A DNA stretch of 64,000 bases from the NCBI GenBank assembly GCA_021324975.1, contig JAJPIA010000029.1, forward strand, positions 1-64,000. The letters are read 5' to 3'. The position numbers and the translations under genes were made by a program. This DNA is from Bacillota bacterium (lineage in GTDB: Bacteria > Sysuimicrobiota > Sysuimicrobiia > Sysuimicrobiales > Segetimicrobiaceae). Numbering within the stretch: the first letter of the stretch is position 1; each line of letters opens with the position of its first letter. Positions 27,577 through 38,461 of this stretch are shown in pieces. The notes beneath the pieces are model-generated. The model saw nothing but the letters and a program-made list of their open reading frames with translations, was not told the origin of the DNA and searched no databases.

Positions 27577-30210
27577 GTGATCGGGATGGGGAGCCGTCGA
27601 ATCAAGCCGCGCCCGAGTTCAAGCTCCTATGGCGCCGACGCTGGGAGCACGTCCGCGTGCTCCGGCCGTGAGAGTCCCGCGGCGCCCGGCGCGCTTCCCC
27701 GGGGCGCGGCCGAAACTCACTATCGAAGTCTCGTCGAGACCATGCCTGTGGGTCTTTGCCGCGTCACTCGGGACGGCACGTTTTTGCATGCGAACCTGGC
27801 CTTTTTGCGAATCATGGGATACCCGAGCCTCGCGGCGCTCCAGAAGATCGACGCGCGCGCCCTGTACGTGAACCCCGCGGACCGCGACCGATGGACGACC
27901 GAGCTGATGGAGAACGGCCAGTTCACGGACTTCGAAGTACAGGTGCGCCGAAGCGACGGGGCGGTCATCTGGGTGTGGGCGAGCGTGCGCGCCGTGTTGG
28001 ACCCCATAGTGCAGGCGCTTTGCTATGAGAGCGTGGTGGTAGACATCTCGCCACGGAAGCGTGCGGAGGCCGAGACGCGGAATCGTGCACTGCAGCTGGA
28101 GATGTTTGCCGAAGTGGGCCGGCGGCTTCGCCAGGCCGACCGCGTCGAGGAAATGTATCCGATCCTCGTCGATGCGGCCATGGACCTGCTCCAGGCCCAG
28201 CACGGGGTCTTGAACCTCATCGACGCGGACCGGGAGCGATTCACGACGGTCTACTGGGCGGGCGCCATGAAGGACGCGACGGGACAGACCTTCCCGGTGG
28301 CCGGGAGTTTCTCTGGGCGCGTCATCGCCACCGGGGCGCCCCATGTGGCCGACGATATCGCACGGGAAGAGCGCCTCCCCTGGCTGCGCCCCGCGTACTA
28401 CGAGACCTTGGGGCCGGCCGTGATCGTGCCCGTGCAGTCGGAGCACGGCACAATCGGAACGCTATCGTTGGGCCGCGCCAGGAACGGCGGGCTGCGTCCG
28501 TTCCTCGATTCCGAGGTGCGCCTGGTGCGCGCCCTGGCGGAGATCGGGGGCACGGCGATCCGCCGAGCGCAGCTCCACGACAATCTCGAGCAGGCGTACC
28601 TGCAGATGGTCCTTGCCCTCGCTCGTACCGTCGATGCACGGGACTCTTACACCGGAAGCCACAGCGAGCACCTCGCCATCTGGACGGAGGCGGTGGCGCG
28701 CGAACTCGGCTGCGGGGAGGAGGAGCGGCGCGCGATCCGGTGGGGCGCGTTGCTGCATGACATCGGCAAGATCGGCGTCCCGGACGAGATCTTGAGGAAG
28801 CCCGGCGCGCTCACGGACAATGAGTGGGCGGTCATGCGGAGGCACCCATCGATCGGGGAAGAGATTCTGCAGCCGGTCGAACGCATGGTCCCGGTGGCGG
28901 CGCTGGTGCGGCATCACCAGGAGCGTTGGGATGGCACCGGCTATCCGGACGGTCTTCGCGGCAAGGTAATCCCGCTCGGCGCCCGGATCATCGCGGTGGC
29001 CGACGCCTACAGCGCGATGATGGACGATCGCGCCTATCGGAAAGGGCGGAGAAAGGAGGAGGCGCTCCAGGTTCTGCGTCGAGGGGCCGGCACGCAGTTC
29101 GATCCTCGGGTAGTAGATGTCTTTTGTCGCATCCTCGAGGAGGGGATGGTGCCCGGGGCGCCGTTGCAGGCCGAGGAGGACACGGCCGCGCGCCCCGCGG
29201 TCCAGGCGATTGCCAGATCGCTGACGCAGGTGCGGCAGGCCGGCCGGCTTATGCCCGCCATGGCCGACGTAGCGAAACGCCTGCTGAGGCCGCTGGACCT
29301 GGCCATGGTGCTGGAGGAGATCCTGAGCCAGATCCAAGACGTCTTCGCGTATCCCATGTGCGCGATTTGCCTCCTGGACGAGCACCGACAAGAACTCCGG
29401 GTCGTGGCCCAGCGGGGTCACGACCCCGCTGCGCTCCCGCTTCGCGTGCGGGAGAACGGGGTGCTTCGCTGGGTCGCCCGCGACGGCCGTCCATACTACG
29501 CGGCCAACGCGGCGCGCGATCCGCTGTGCGCGGTCGAGGTGGCCGGCACGGCCTCCCAGGTCGCGTACCCGCTGATCGTCGACGGGCGGGTGATCGGGGC
29601 GCTCCACGTCGCAAGTCCCGTGCCGGACGCGTTTCCGTCGGACGTACGGGATGTCCTCGAGACCTTTGCGACGTTGGCGGGCTTGGCCATCCTCCGCGCG
29701 CGACGGGACGACGAGCTCCAGCGACTGGCGCTCACGGACGGTCTCACGGGCCTGGCCAACCATCGGGCGCTGTGGGACACGCTGGAGCGCGAGGTCGCGA
29801 GGGCTCGGCGGGACGCCCGGCCGTTGTCAGTCGTCATCGTGGAAATCGACCAGTTCAAAGTCACCAACGATCGCTTCGGCCACCTCGAAGGGGACGCGAT
29901 GCTCCGCGCGGTTGCGCAGGAGCTTACCCGGCATACGCGTGCCGGAGACCTGGCGGCGCGATTTGGCGGCGACGAGTTTGTCCTCGTTCTCCCCGGCGCG
30001 TCCAAGGCCGAGGCCGTGCAGATCGCCGAGCGAATCCGCGGCCGTACCGCGGACATCCGTCGGGGGACGGAAGGGACGCGACTGACGGTCAGCCTCGGCG
30101 TGGCCGGCCTGCCGGACGATGGCGACGAACCGAGGGCGCTCGTCGAGGCCGCCGATCACGCGATGTATCAGGCGAAGTACATCGGCGGCAATCGGGTCAA
30201 CGTCGCCTGA
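27577..30210 (+). CDS. PAS-GAF-HD-GYP-GAF-GGDEF signalling protein
   Basis: LLHDIGKIGVPDEIL, HHQERWDGTGYPDGL (HD-GYP); RAGDLAARFGGDEF (GGDEF with RxxD I-site). Confidence 0.9.
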   Translation: MIGMGSRRIKPRPSSSSYGADAGSTSACSGRESPAAPGALPRGAAETHYRSLVETMPVGLCRVTRDGTFLHANLAFLRIMGYPSLAALQKIDARALYVNPADRDRWTTELMENGQFTDFEVQVRRSDGAVIWVWASVRAVLDPIVQALCYESVVVDISPRKRAEAETRNRALQLEMFAEVGRRLRQADRVEEMYPILVDAAMDLLQAQHGVLNLIDADRERFTTVYWAGAMKDATGQTFPVAGSFSGRVIATGAPHVADDIAREERLPWLRPAYYETLGPAVIVPVQSEHGTIGTLSLGRARNGGLRPFLDSEVRLVRALAEIGGTAIRRAQLHDNLEQAYLQMVLALARTVDARDSYTGSHSEHLAIWTEAVARELGCGEEERRAIRWGALLHDIGKIGVPDEILRKPGALTDNEWAVMRRHPSIGEEILQPVERMVPVAALVRHHQERWDGTGYPDGLRGKVIPLGARIIAVADAYSAMMDDRAYRKGRRKEEALQVLRRGAGTQFDPRVVDVFCRILEEGMVPGAPLQAEEDTAARPAVQAIARSLTQVRQAGRLMPAMADVAKRLLRPLDLAMVLEEILSQIQDVFAYPMCAICLLDEHRQELRVVAQRGHDPAALPLRVRENGVLRWVARDGRPYYAANAARDPLCAVEVAGTASQVAYPLIVDGRVIGALHVASPVPDAFPSDVRDVLETFATLAGLAILRARRDDELQRLALTDGLTGLANHRALWDTLEREVARARRDARPLSVVIVEIDQFKVTNDRFGHLEGDAMLRAVAQELTRHTRAGDLAARFGGDEFVLVLPGASKAEAVQIAERIRGRTADIRRGTEGTRLTVSLGVAGLPDDGDEPRALVEAADHAMYQAKYIGGNRVNVA

Positions 30211-30433
30211 CGGCCCGCCGACCCCCACGGGCCCTCGCGGATCGTGCATGGCGCGGTTCGTGCGGTGCCGTCCACAATCGCGACCTGAACGCCGCGTACA
30301 GTACCGGATGGAGGCCTGCGATTGCTCGCCGTCGCCGCGGGGCACGCGGAGACGTTGACTGTTCATCGAGAGACCGTCAGCCCCCACTGGGAGCCGCGCT
30401 CAATTGAGATCCCGGCTTAAGCCGTGGAGAATG

Positions 30434-30901
30434 TCAAAGCGTCTTCCGGTAATGGACACACCGGTCAACGACGGCGTAACCCAGCGCCTCGTGGACGCGT
30501 TGGGACAGGATGTTGTCGATCCACGTGTCGGACGCGATCTCCCGGCATCCCTGGCGACGCGCCCACACTTCGGCGGCCGCCAGGAGTTGCCGGCCTATCC
30601 CGCGGCGCCGCTGATCCTCGACCACATACCAGCCCTCGATGAAGCCGACGGGATGTGACGGATCGCAGCCGTCCGCGTGAGAGCGCAGCCCGACCTCGAG
30701 AAACCCGATCAACCTGCCGCCGTCTGCCTCCGCGACGAGATAGACGAGCGGCATCGTGGAGGACCCCCGGCCGGCAAGCACCGGGCCGAGTTCGCTCGCA
30801 TGCTCGTCGGCGGAGGTTGTGGGCCACAGCGCCTCCTGTAGCCGCGCGAGTTGGGCGCAGTCCGACGGCTCAGCGCGCCTGATGCGGACGGCGGGATTCA
30901 T
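30434..30901 (-). CDS. GNAT acetyltransferase resembling aminoglycoside 6'-N-acetyltransferases
   Basis: SHPVGFIEGWYVVEDQRRRGIGRQLLAAAEVWARRQGCREIASDTWIDNILSQRVHEALGYAVVDRCVHYRKTL. Confidence 0.7.
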   Translation of the reverse strand: MNPAVRIRRAEPSDCAQLARLQEALWPTTSADEHASELGPVLAGRGSSTMPLVYLVAEADGGRLIGFLEVGLRSHADGCDPSHPVGFIEGWYVVEDQRRRGIGRQLLAAAEVWARRQGCREIASDTWIDNILSQRVHEALGYAVVDRCVHYRKTL

Positions 30902-30970
30902 GATGGTAATCCTTTCTAACGCGTGTGCATGCGTCCGGCGGACGTGCGCATCGCCGTCATGCCCGCGCCG

Positions 30971-31252
30971 TCACGCGCGATCGTATACCCGTTGCTCCAG
31001 CCGAACGTTCACCGTGTCGCCGGCGCCCTTTCCGATCGCGCGGCGGACACTCGCTTTCACCGGCAGCATGTGCGTGCCATCACCCCTGGCCATGAACGAG
31101 GCTCTAAACGGGTGGCCGTCAATGGTGCCGCGGACCTTGACCAGGCCCCGTGTCCCAAAGAACGCCACTGACTCCGGCCACACCAGATACGTCCAACTGC
31201 CCTTGCCGGGGTTCCGTCGAAGCCTTGCCGTGAAGCGCTTGGGTAGCCGCAT
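30971..31252 (-). CDS. DUF1905 domain protein
   Basis: [77 protein letters not shown]. Confidence 0.8.
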   Translation of the reverse strand: MRLPKRFTARLRRNPGKGSWTYLVWPESVAFFGTRGLVKVRGTIDGHPFRASFMARGDGTHMLPVKASVRRAIGKGAGDTVNVRLEQRVYDRA

Positions 31253-31482
31253 TTGTTCGCCTCCACCGACCGCGTCATATCGGGTTCCCGTGTGCACACC
31301 GTGGTCCCGTCCCGTAGTCGTTGGGCAAGGAGAAAAATCGACGGTGCCGACATTCAGCATAACAGCCGGATGCTGTAGTGTACCGCCGCGCAACGCGCAT
31401 CGTGAAGAAGGGAGCATTCAGGGGTGCCGATCACGGCCTCGGCGCCCATGATGACCGTGATGAAGTCATCTCCCGTGAGCGC

Positions 31483-32406
31483 CTATTTGACGGTACTGCG
31501 CAGCGCGCCGGGGACGGCTTCCGGATCGCCCACCGCCTTCGGGTGGAGCGGCGTGAAGCCGGCGTCTCTGAGAATCCGCGACCCTTCGGGACCCAGGAGA
31601 AACCGGACAAACGCGACCGCACCGTCCGGATTGGGCGCGTGCCGCACGACGGTCACGGTGTACTCCGCGTTGAGCGTGATCGCTGCCGGGGGCGTAATGT
31701 ACGGGATGTGCGCTGAGACGGCCTCGATGGAGTAGAAGAAGCCCGCATCGAGCTGCCCGGTTTCCAGCCGGCCGATGAGCGTCTCCTCCGGGAAGATCTG
31801 AGAGGGATTCTCGTCCGGTCCGAGCACATCCGCCGCGAGGGCGGGGCGATGATAGTATTGGGCCGCTCGTTGCATGAACTGGATCGTCAAGGTACCTTTT
31901 GGATCGAGCGCGGGATCCGTCCGCCCGAGGCGGAATCCCGGACGCGCCATGACGCCGTACCAGGCGCTCGACTTCAGGTCCGCCGCGAACCGGCTCTGGG
32001 GATTGTATCCGATCACGAGCGGTGAGGTCGCGAAGCTCGTGTACCAGCGGACCCAGTCCCCGTTCTGCGACCCCATGAGCCGGGAGTTGACCGCCGGCAC
32101 CGCGCTGATGAATACGTCCGCCCGCCGAAGCTTGTCCTTGATCTGGTTGGCAAGGGCGACCGATCCCGCGGCAAACCCGCGAAACTGTTCCCCGGTCGCC
32201 TGGCCGAACGCCGGGCCGATGCGATTCTCCATGACGTTCACGAGCGATCCGGCGTAGAGAACGGAGACCGGGGTCGGGCCGGCGTCGACCGCCGCGGTTT
32301 GTTGAACTGCGGCCGTCGCAGCGATCGCGACGACGGCTACAGTCGCCCGCCATAGCTGTACCGGAAACAAGATTTCGCCTCCAACGCATTGACAGGGGCA
32401 TGTCAT
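31483..32406 (-). CDS. Extracellular solute-binding protein, molybdate/tungstate (ModA/WtpA-like)
   Basis: Signal peptide; VSVLYAGSLVNVMENRIGPAF, ADVFISAVPAVN, GYNPQSRF. Confidence 0.75.
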   Translation of the reverse strand: MTCPCQCVGGEILFPVQLWRATVAVVAIAATAAVQQTAAVDAGPTPVSVLYAGSLVNVMENRIGPAFGQATGEQFRGFAAGSVALANQIKDKLRRADVFISAVPAVNSRLMGSQNGDWVRWYTSFATSPLVIGYNPQSRFAADLKSSAWYGVMARPGFRLGRTDPALDPKGTLTIQFMQRAAQYYHRPALAADVLGPDENPSQIFPEETLIGRLETGQLDAGFFYSIEAVSAHIPYITPPAAITLNAEYTVTVVRHAPNPDGAVAFVRFLLGPEGSRILRDAGFTPLHPKAVGDPEAVPGALRSTVK

Positions 32407-32549
32407 GAATTCCTTACTTATGGCACGTATACTTGACCTCCTCCGCGCGCCGATCCCGCGGCGCCGCCCGTCGGTGCGCGAGGCAAACTCGGCGCAACGT
32501 GTCCTCGCCTCTGCGCCGCATTGCCTGCCAGACCCGGGGAGAACGGGTG

Positions 32550-32714
32550 ATGATCGGACGGCTTGTGGCGCTATCGATATGCGCAGTCTTCCTCGTGAGC
32601 ACCGCGGCATTCGCGACGGACACGCTGCGGCCGGATCAGATCGCCGCGATCGATGCCGGAATCCGGCACGCGATGCGGCAGCATCACATCCCGTCCGTGG
32701 TGCTCGCGGTCGAG
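32550..32714 (+). pseudogene. N-terminal fragment of a serine hydrolase (beta-lactamase family)
   Basis: Signal peptide then LRPDQIAAIDAGIRHAMRQHHIPSVVLAVE; homology ends before the SxxK region. Confidence 0.5.
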
Positions 32715-32772
32715 TGGATATCTTACGTTCTCTTTCGCATTGGCGGCGCCCGCGGGCCGAAAGCTTCCCTTG

Positions 32773-33823
32773 TTAAGCTGGCAGCCGGTAGATGTGTTTT
32801 GGATTCTCAATACCGATGCTTTGGGCGAGATCGGGGGGCAAGGCATTGATGATTTGTCGAACGCGATCAAGCCTCTGGTAATCGCGAAAGTCGTAGAATT
32901 GATCGCTACCGATAGCGAAGCGTTTTGGAAAAGTTCGGAAAAGCGCAAGCCAATCTGGTTTCAAGCGTCCGTTAGCCCCGGTGAGTGGCGCAGTCGCAGG
33001 TGTCCCAAGATGGTCTGATTTCAAGGTCATGAAGAGATTAGGATGCCGTTCCAGTAACCCGTTCATCAACTCCACTGTGCGCTGGCCCGTGCGATCCCAA
33101 CCTGCGTGCAACCATACGATTCGTGCTTGTCGGTTGTACGACAGCAGCCGCTCCAAATGAAATATATTCTCATTCGGACCTTCGGTGATAGCCTCCATGT
33201 GGACACCAATGGGCATAGAGTACCGCGCTGCAATTTCCGTCAGGGCAAGCAGGAGCGGATGATCGGCGGGCGTGGTCTGGTGTGCCTGGGCCGCCTGACA
33301 TCTGCGTGCCACTAGGCAAGACTTCCGCGCCCAATTCCGCAAAAGCGGCGGCCCCGGCCTCGGCTATGGCGGTGGCCTCCGTGCGGAATCGGTCAAGCAC
33401 TTCCGGTGGTACAGCGTCGGCCGGAGTGCGCCGGAGTACCCCGTTCAGTACCTCACCCCCGGCTGCAAATGCAAATCGATCCGGTGCTTGAGTTACGAAG
33501 GAAAGTTCAATCTCGCGGTATTGTCTCGGTTCGCCCACCGCAGGCGGAGGCGCCAGTACTGTCCGCGTAATGCCGTGGGCATTCATAGTTTCCACGATGC
33601 TCCCTGCCGATGGCACGACTCCAGTTTGCGCGTTCCTTACTGGATGCACATGAAGATCGATGAATGGCGCTCCGCCCTGCGAGGCCTCGGGCTTCGAGGA
33701 GTGCGAGGGGTTCGAGGGTTGCGGGTTCGAGGGTTGCGGACTGCTCTTCGCATTAAGCACGAAGCCGAAGAGGGCTCCAACAAGCATCTCACGGCGTCCG
33801 ATGCCAATGGGCTGTGCCGGCAT
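32773..33823 (-). pseudogene. Frameshifted secreted amidohydrolase (two overlapping frames)
   Basis: 33170-33823 frame: RREMLVGALFG, FIDLHVHPV...AFAELGAEVLPSG; 32773-33342 frame: ADHPLLLALTEIAARYSMPIGVHME...FAIGSDQFYD. Confidence 0.7.
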
Positions 33824-34372
33824 AAAATTTTCATCCCCTCGTCAGAGTTGGCTGTGTGCTGGAATTTCCATTTTGGTCCCTGGACGCCTTCCATCAGAAG
33901 AGCCTTTCCGGCCTTTTGCCCAACCACCGCCTGGCAGTTCCCTACGAAAGCCCATTCGCGTCCTCCCAAGAACTCTGGCGTCCAGTATGGCCGCGTTGGC
34001 AGCCGATTTCTGAGACACCGTCTCCGCTGCAGCCCCATGGCCGGCCGACTTTGCCGCGGCGAGCCTTTGCGTCAGCCTGCTGGCACCGATAGCGCAGTCA
34101 GCCGGCGTAGGATCGCCCCGAACAACCGCCGCGTCAGACGCCCTTCGGCCAGCAGGAGCCAACCCGAGAGTCCTCTCGCGCCGTCAAATTGGAAATCCGG
34201 GTTGATTCCGCTGGCTACACGCAAGCTCCAAAGCGCGTGGACCTACCAAGGGAGGAACCTGCGCCCGCACGCCCAATCGGGCTTTCGAGAGACGGGCGGA
34301 CAATCACCCGCTCGCAATGCCCGTCTTCGACACGATCGCGATGGTCGCATGATCTGCGCGGAGGGAGACGGC

Positions 34373-34912
34373 ATGGATTATGCTGGCGTGTACGACGTCC
34401 TCACTCAGGCGCGCCAACGCATTTTCGATTGGGTGCGTCCGTTAAGCCACGAGCAGTACACGCGACAGTTCCCATTTGGGCTCGGCACGCTGCGCGCCAC
34501 GTTGGTTGAGATCGCACGAGTGGAATTGTTCTATCGGATGCGCATGCGCGGCGAGCCGCTGCCGGCGCTTCCGCTCCAGGAGACCTTTCCGATCAGCGAG
34601 ACCAATCAGCCGACGTTTGCGGAGCTGGCGGAGACGTGGACCGAGCAATCAAAAGAGACCCGCAGCGCGCTGGCCCAGACCACGGACTGGAACGCACCCA
34701 TGCACCGGCGTGTCGAAGAAGGCGGCAAGACCGTCGTCTACACACTTCGCAAGGGGGAGATCGCGACGCAGATGCTTCTGCATGAAGTGCACCACCGCGC
34801 GCAGGCGATGGCCATGCTTCGCCAACTCGGCGTGCCCGCGCAAGACGTCGACTACGCCGGCTTCGTCGTTCGACGTGAGGAGCATCCGAACGACACGACA
34901 TCGCACGGATGA
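34373..34912 (+). CDS. DinB family protein
   Basis: ATLVEIARVELFYRMRMRGEPLP, LLHEVHHRAQAMAMLRQLGVPAQDVDY. Confidence 0.85.
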   Translation: MDYAGVYDVLTQARQRIFDWVRPLSHEQYTRQFPFGLGTLRATLVEIARVELFYRMRMRGEPLPALPLQETFPISETNQPTFAELAETWTEQSKETRSALAQTTDWNAPMHRRVEEGGKTVVYTLRKGEIATQMLLHEVHHRAQAMAMLRQLGVPAQDVDYAGFVVRREEHPNDTTSHG

Positions 34913-35099
34913 CCGGGTGGTACTAGGATTCCGCCCATCGACCGATACTCGTCCGCACAATCCTCGTAGGGTTCGGACCCGAGTGCGAGTGTCGCTCCTT
35001 CTGTCATTCGGGCCCGCGCTCCCGATCTGGCCTCACTCATGAGCGCATGCTGGAACATCTCGTCGTGTCGCCCCACATCCGACCGACCGGTTCGAAGGA

Positions 35100-35489
35100 T
35101 CAGTCGAGCCTCAAGGTCGCAGCAAACTCATCGTCACTCCCAGCACTCTGTGTGCCGCCGGCCGTCCATCCACGCTGGATGGCATCCTGGATCGCTCGCC
35201 CCTGCGTTTCGTCGACCGCGATACCGAGCCGCGGCCATACGCGACCCTGAAGATCCCGGAACAATTCGATCTCCGCTTGGAGCGCATGGTACAAGGTGGT
35301 GCGGTCGAGTGTCGGGATCGTGCGCGTGAGACGGACGAGCACCGGAGTACTCAGTCGAGATTCAAGTCGACGATATCGCTCTCGATCGCGTCCCGCGTCC
35401 CATTCGGCGATGGGGACAAACGCGAGGCTCCTGATGCATGGAGCTTGCGAGGTGGCGGGGCACAGCGACGCTCGGGAAGAGACCGGCAA
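35100..35489 (-). CDS. Hypothetical protein, possibly a truncated C-terminal domain
   Basis: Open frame with protein-like composition; no confident family. Confidence 0.3.
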   Translation of the reverse strand: MPVSSRASLCPATSQAPCIRSLAFVPIAEWDAGRDRERYRRLESRLSTPVLVRLTRTIPTLDRTTLYHALQAEIELFRDLQGRVWPRLGIAVDETQGRAIQDAIQRGWTAGGTQSAGSDDEFAATLRLD

Positions 35490-35527
35490 CGCCGCGGCGT
35501 TGAAAAACGGGGGGAGTCATCTGCGCG

Positions 35528-36757
35528 ATGACCAGGCGGCATCCAGATACGGGCCAACAGTGGTGGGTTGTGCTCGGGTTGTTCTCGGTCACCTCGCTGA
35601 TCGAGACCATGGGCGTCAGCCAAATCACCGCGTTCCTGCCGCTCGACCTTCAAGTGATGGGTGTGTCGGCTGCGGCGATCCCGCGCTTCGTCGGGCTCCT
35701 GAACGCGCTCGTCTTCGTCTTCGGCCTCCCGCTCGTCCCCCTCTGGGGCGTCCTAGCGGATAAGTACAGCCGCAAGCTCATCATCACCCGCAGCGCGATC
35801 GTCGAGGCGATTGTCTTCGCGGCGATCGCGGCCAGCAGACATCCGGCGCAGTTGGCCGTCAGCCTGCTGCTGGTCGGGTTTCAGCTGGGAAACACCGGGG
35901 TCATGCTTGCCGCGATTCGAGACGTCACCCCGCAGGCGCGTTTGGGGACCGCAATGGCGGTCTTCGGGGCATCCTCATCGGTCGGCTTTGCCGCCGGGCC
36001 AGCTATGGGCGGGCTGCTCCTCGATCGGGCGCATACACCGCTCGCCGCCGTCTTCGCGGTATCCTCGGCGTTGTCAATAGCGAGCGCGATCATGTTGGGT
36101 GCTTGGCTCCGGGAAGTGCGGCCGCGTGTTGTCCCGACCGGTGCCGTGTTGAGTTTAGCGCGCAGCGCGCTGGGAGGGCTCTTCACGGATCGATCGACGC
36201 GGCACTTGTTCGGGCTGTTTGGATGTATGATGCTCGCTCGTCAAATGTCCTCGCCGTTTCTGCCGCTGCTCGTCGAGCAAGTGCATGGCAATTCAGCGGC
36301 GCTGGCAAGCGCCATCGCGCTTGTTGTGGGCGCGCCGGCACTCGTCGGCGGGATTGTCTCGCCCGTCGCCGGCGCGATCGGCGACCGCGTCGGGTTTCGC
36401 CCGGTGCTCGTGGCTGCGTTAACGGGCGCCGCGGCGATGCTCGTCGCCATGCCCGCGATGAGCACGGTCACGTGGCTTGCCGTGGCCAATGGGCTCGCCG
36501 CGACATGTTACGCGGCGGTGGGCGCGATGATCTACGGACTGCTCGCGTTGACCGTCCCCCCGGACCGGCGATCCGCGACGCTCAATCTCATTTATCTGCC
36601 GCTGTATCTCGCCGGCATCGCGGGCCCGGCGGCCGGCGCGTTGCTGGGCGTCCTGGGACTCGGCGCAATTTACGACGCAGCCGCGCTGGTAGTCGCGCTG
36701 GCAGTTGCGCTCGAGTTCGGGGCGGCGGCCCGCCACTACCGCCGACGTGCCGCCTGA
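35528..36757 (+). CDS. MFS transporter
   Basis: About 12 hydrophobic segments; WGVLADKYSRKLIITRS motif A. Confidence 0.9.
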   Translation: MTRRHPDTGQQWWVVLGLFSVTSLIETMGVSQITAFLPLDLQVMGVSAAAIPRFVGLLNALVFVFGLPLVPLWGVLADKYSRKLIITRSAIVEAIVFAAIAASRHPAQLAVSLLLVGFQLGNTGVMLAAIRDVTPQARLGTAMAVFGASSSVGFAAGPAMGGLLLDRAHTPLAAVFAVSSALSIASAIMLGAWLREVRPRVVPTGAVLSLARSALGGLFTDRSTRHLFGLFGCMMLARQMSSPFLPLLVEQVHGNSAALASAIALVVGAPALVGGIVSPVAGAIGDRVGFRPVLVAALTGAAAMLVAMPAMSTVTWLAVANGLAATCYAAVGAMIYGLLALTVPPDRRSATLNLIYLPLYLAGIAGPAAGALLGVLGLGAIYDAAALVVALAVALEFGAAARHYRRRAA

Positions 36758-37009
36758 CGCACTCGCGCGCCTTCGACATCTTGCCAACATGCACACCCAT
36801 GCATCTGCCATACGCTTCGCGGCGTCTCGCCACTTGTGATAGCGAGCGAAAGGAGACTGATAGAGGCCAACGATATTCTCATTGCCCTGAGTCATGCCCT
36901 CGTTCAAGAGACGGCAGAGCTCTACCGCACGAAGCCGAAGGAGGCGATTCAGGAGCTTCGTTGGCTCGTTAGCTTCACGACGGAGCGGCGCACGCTAGCC
37001 GTTATTTGG

Positions 37010-37052
37010 TGGGCCCGCCAGGTCTCGAACCTGGATCCGCCGGTTATGAGCC
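37010..37052. repeat. Duplicated tRNA 3' segment (distal att site of island)
   Basis: 43 bp identical to 57186-57228 (tgggcccgccaggtctcgaacctggatccgccggttatgagcc). Confidence 0.92.
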
Positions 37053-37082
37053 TGCGGCGCATCATCGCAAACCCCAATAAAA

Positions 37083-37960
37083 TCAAGGGTTTGCGCGTAT
37101 GGCACCCTCGCGCTGAGGGTAGCAGGAGGGTAGCAGACTCTCCCGCGCCTCTTTGAGCATTGCTGACACCGCTGCCGCGGCCTGCGCCTGGCTCCGGATA
37201 ACGTGCGCGTAGACGCGCGCGGTAAACGCAGGGTCCTTGTGACCCAACCGCTCCGCGACCGTCCGCAACGGCACGCCCCGTTCCAACAGGTGCGATCCGT
37301 GCCCGTGGCGCATGTTGTGCAGCGCCCGCCGCCATGGAAGCCCGAGCTTCTTACACAGCGGGTAAAGGTCACGGTTCCTGACGTTATTCTCGTGCAACGG
37401 CTTTCCCGTGCGCTGACAGAAGACAAGATCGAGCGCGTGCCATCCGTCGCAGTGCTGCCGGCGGCAGGCGGCCCCGTCTGTGCAAGGCGCCCGGCGTGCC
37501 CGTTCTTCGTTCTGGCGCATCCTCACGTCCCGTAGCACGGCGACGGCCTCCTCCGGCAGGTCGATCGCCCGTTCCGAGTTGAGGGTCTACGGCTCTTTGA
37601 GAGTGAAGCCGCCGCCCTTCGGTCGCTGGAGCGCCTGTGAAATTGTGACGGTGCATCCGCGAAGCGACAAGTCGCGCCACGTCAATCCCAGGGCCTCGCC
37701 GATTCGCACGCCCGTGCTGACAACGAACAGGTAGAGTGGGTAATGTGGGCTCGACACTTTCGCCTCGGACCCCGAACATCCCGATCCCCGCGGCGTGTGC
37801 CAACGTATGTGCAGCGAGTTCGCGCTGCGCCGCCTCGGCTTCTGCGTGCGTCGTGAACGTGAGCCATCTGTCGCGCTTCTTGCCACGCTCTCTGCCAGCA
37901 TAGACTTTCAGAGCAAATGATCGTCCTCGACGCACGATGATCCCGGGCACGGTGAACCCC
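37083..37960 (-). pseudogene. Degenerate tyrosine-recombinase integrase
   Basis: Fragments in shifted frames: RRGRSFALKVYAGRERGKKRDRWLTF; FVVSTGVRIGEALGLTWRDL; LHNMRHGHGSHLLERGVPLRTVAERLGHKDPAFTARVYAHVI. Confidence 0.85.
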
Positions 37961-38461
37961 CTCCCCCGTAGTTCGGTGGGGGAGAGAGTTCGAAGCCGAT
38001 GGGACGTGGTCCCTTCGCCGCCCATGATCAGGGGCAGGAAGGGGCGATTGAGCAGCTCTCGGATGTCGGCGGCGGTCAGGCCCGGGGTGTTCACGTTCGC
38101 GCCGCCGGACTGCATGCCAGATCCTAGACCACCACCGCCACCGTTCGCCGCGATCACGTTCCACACGGGCACCCAGGTCTGCGCGCCCTGATCGCCGCCG
38201 CCCCCCGTCCAGTATCCGCCCGTAGACGCGAGATTCGGAGACTGCGACGCGGCCTGCGGTGCGGCTGCATTGGCTTGAGGGGCCGCGAAGTTCGGAGACA
38301 CCGTGACGAGAGCCTTCACGACCATTCCCATCGCCTGGTTCAAGTGGCGCAGATTCTCGGCGATCGCTGGATCCTGACCGCTTTTGCGCTGGACGGCTCT
38401 CCGGATGGCCCGATTAGGATCCTGTATCGTGACGTCCCGCCGCTCTGCACAGGGTGGCGAG

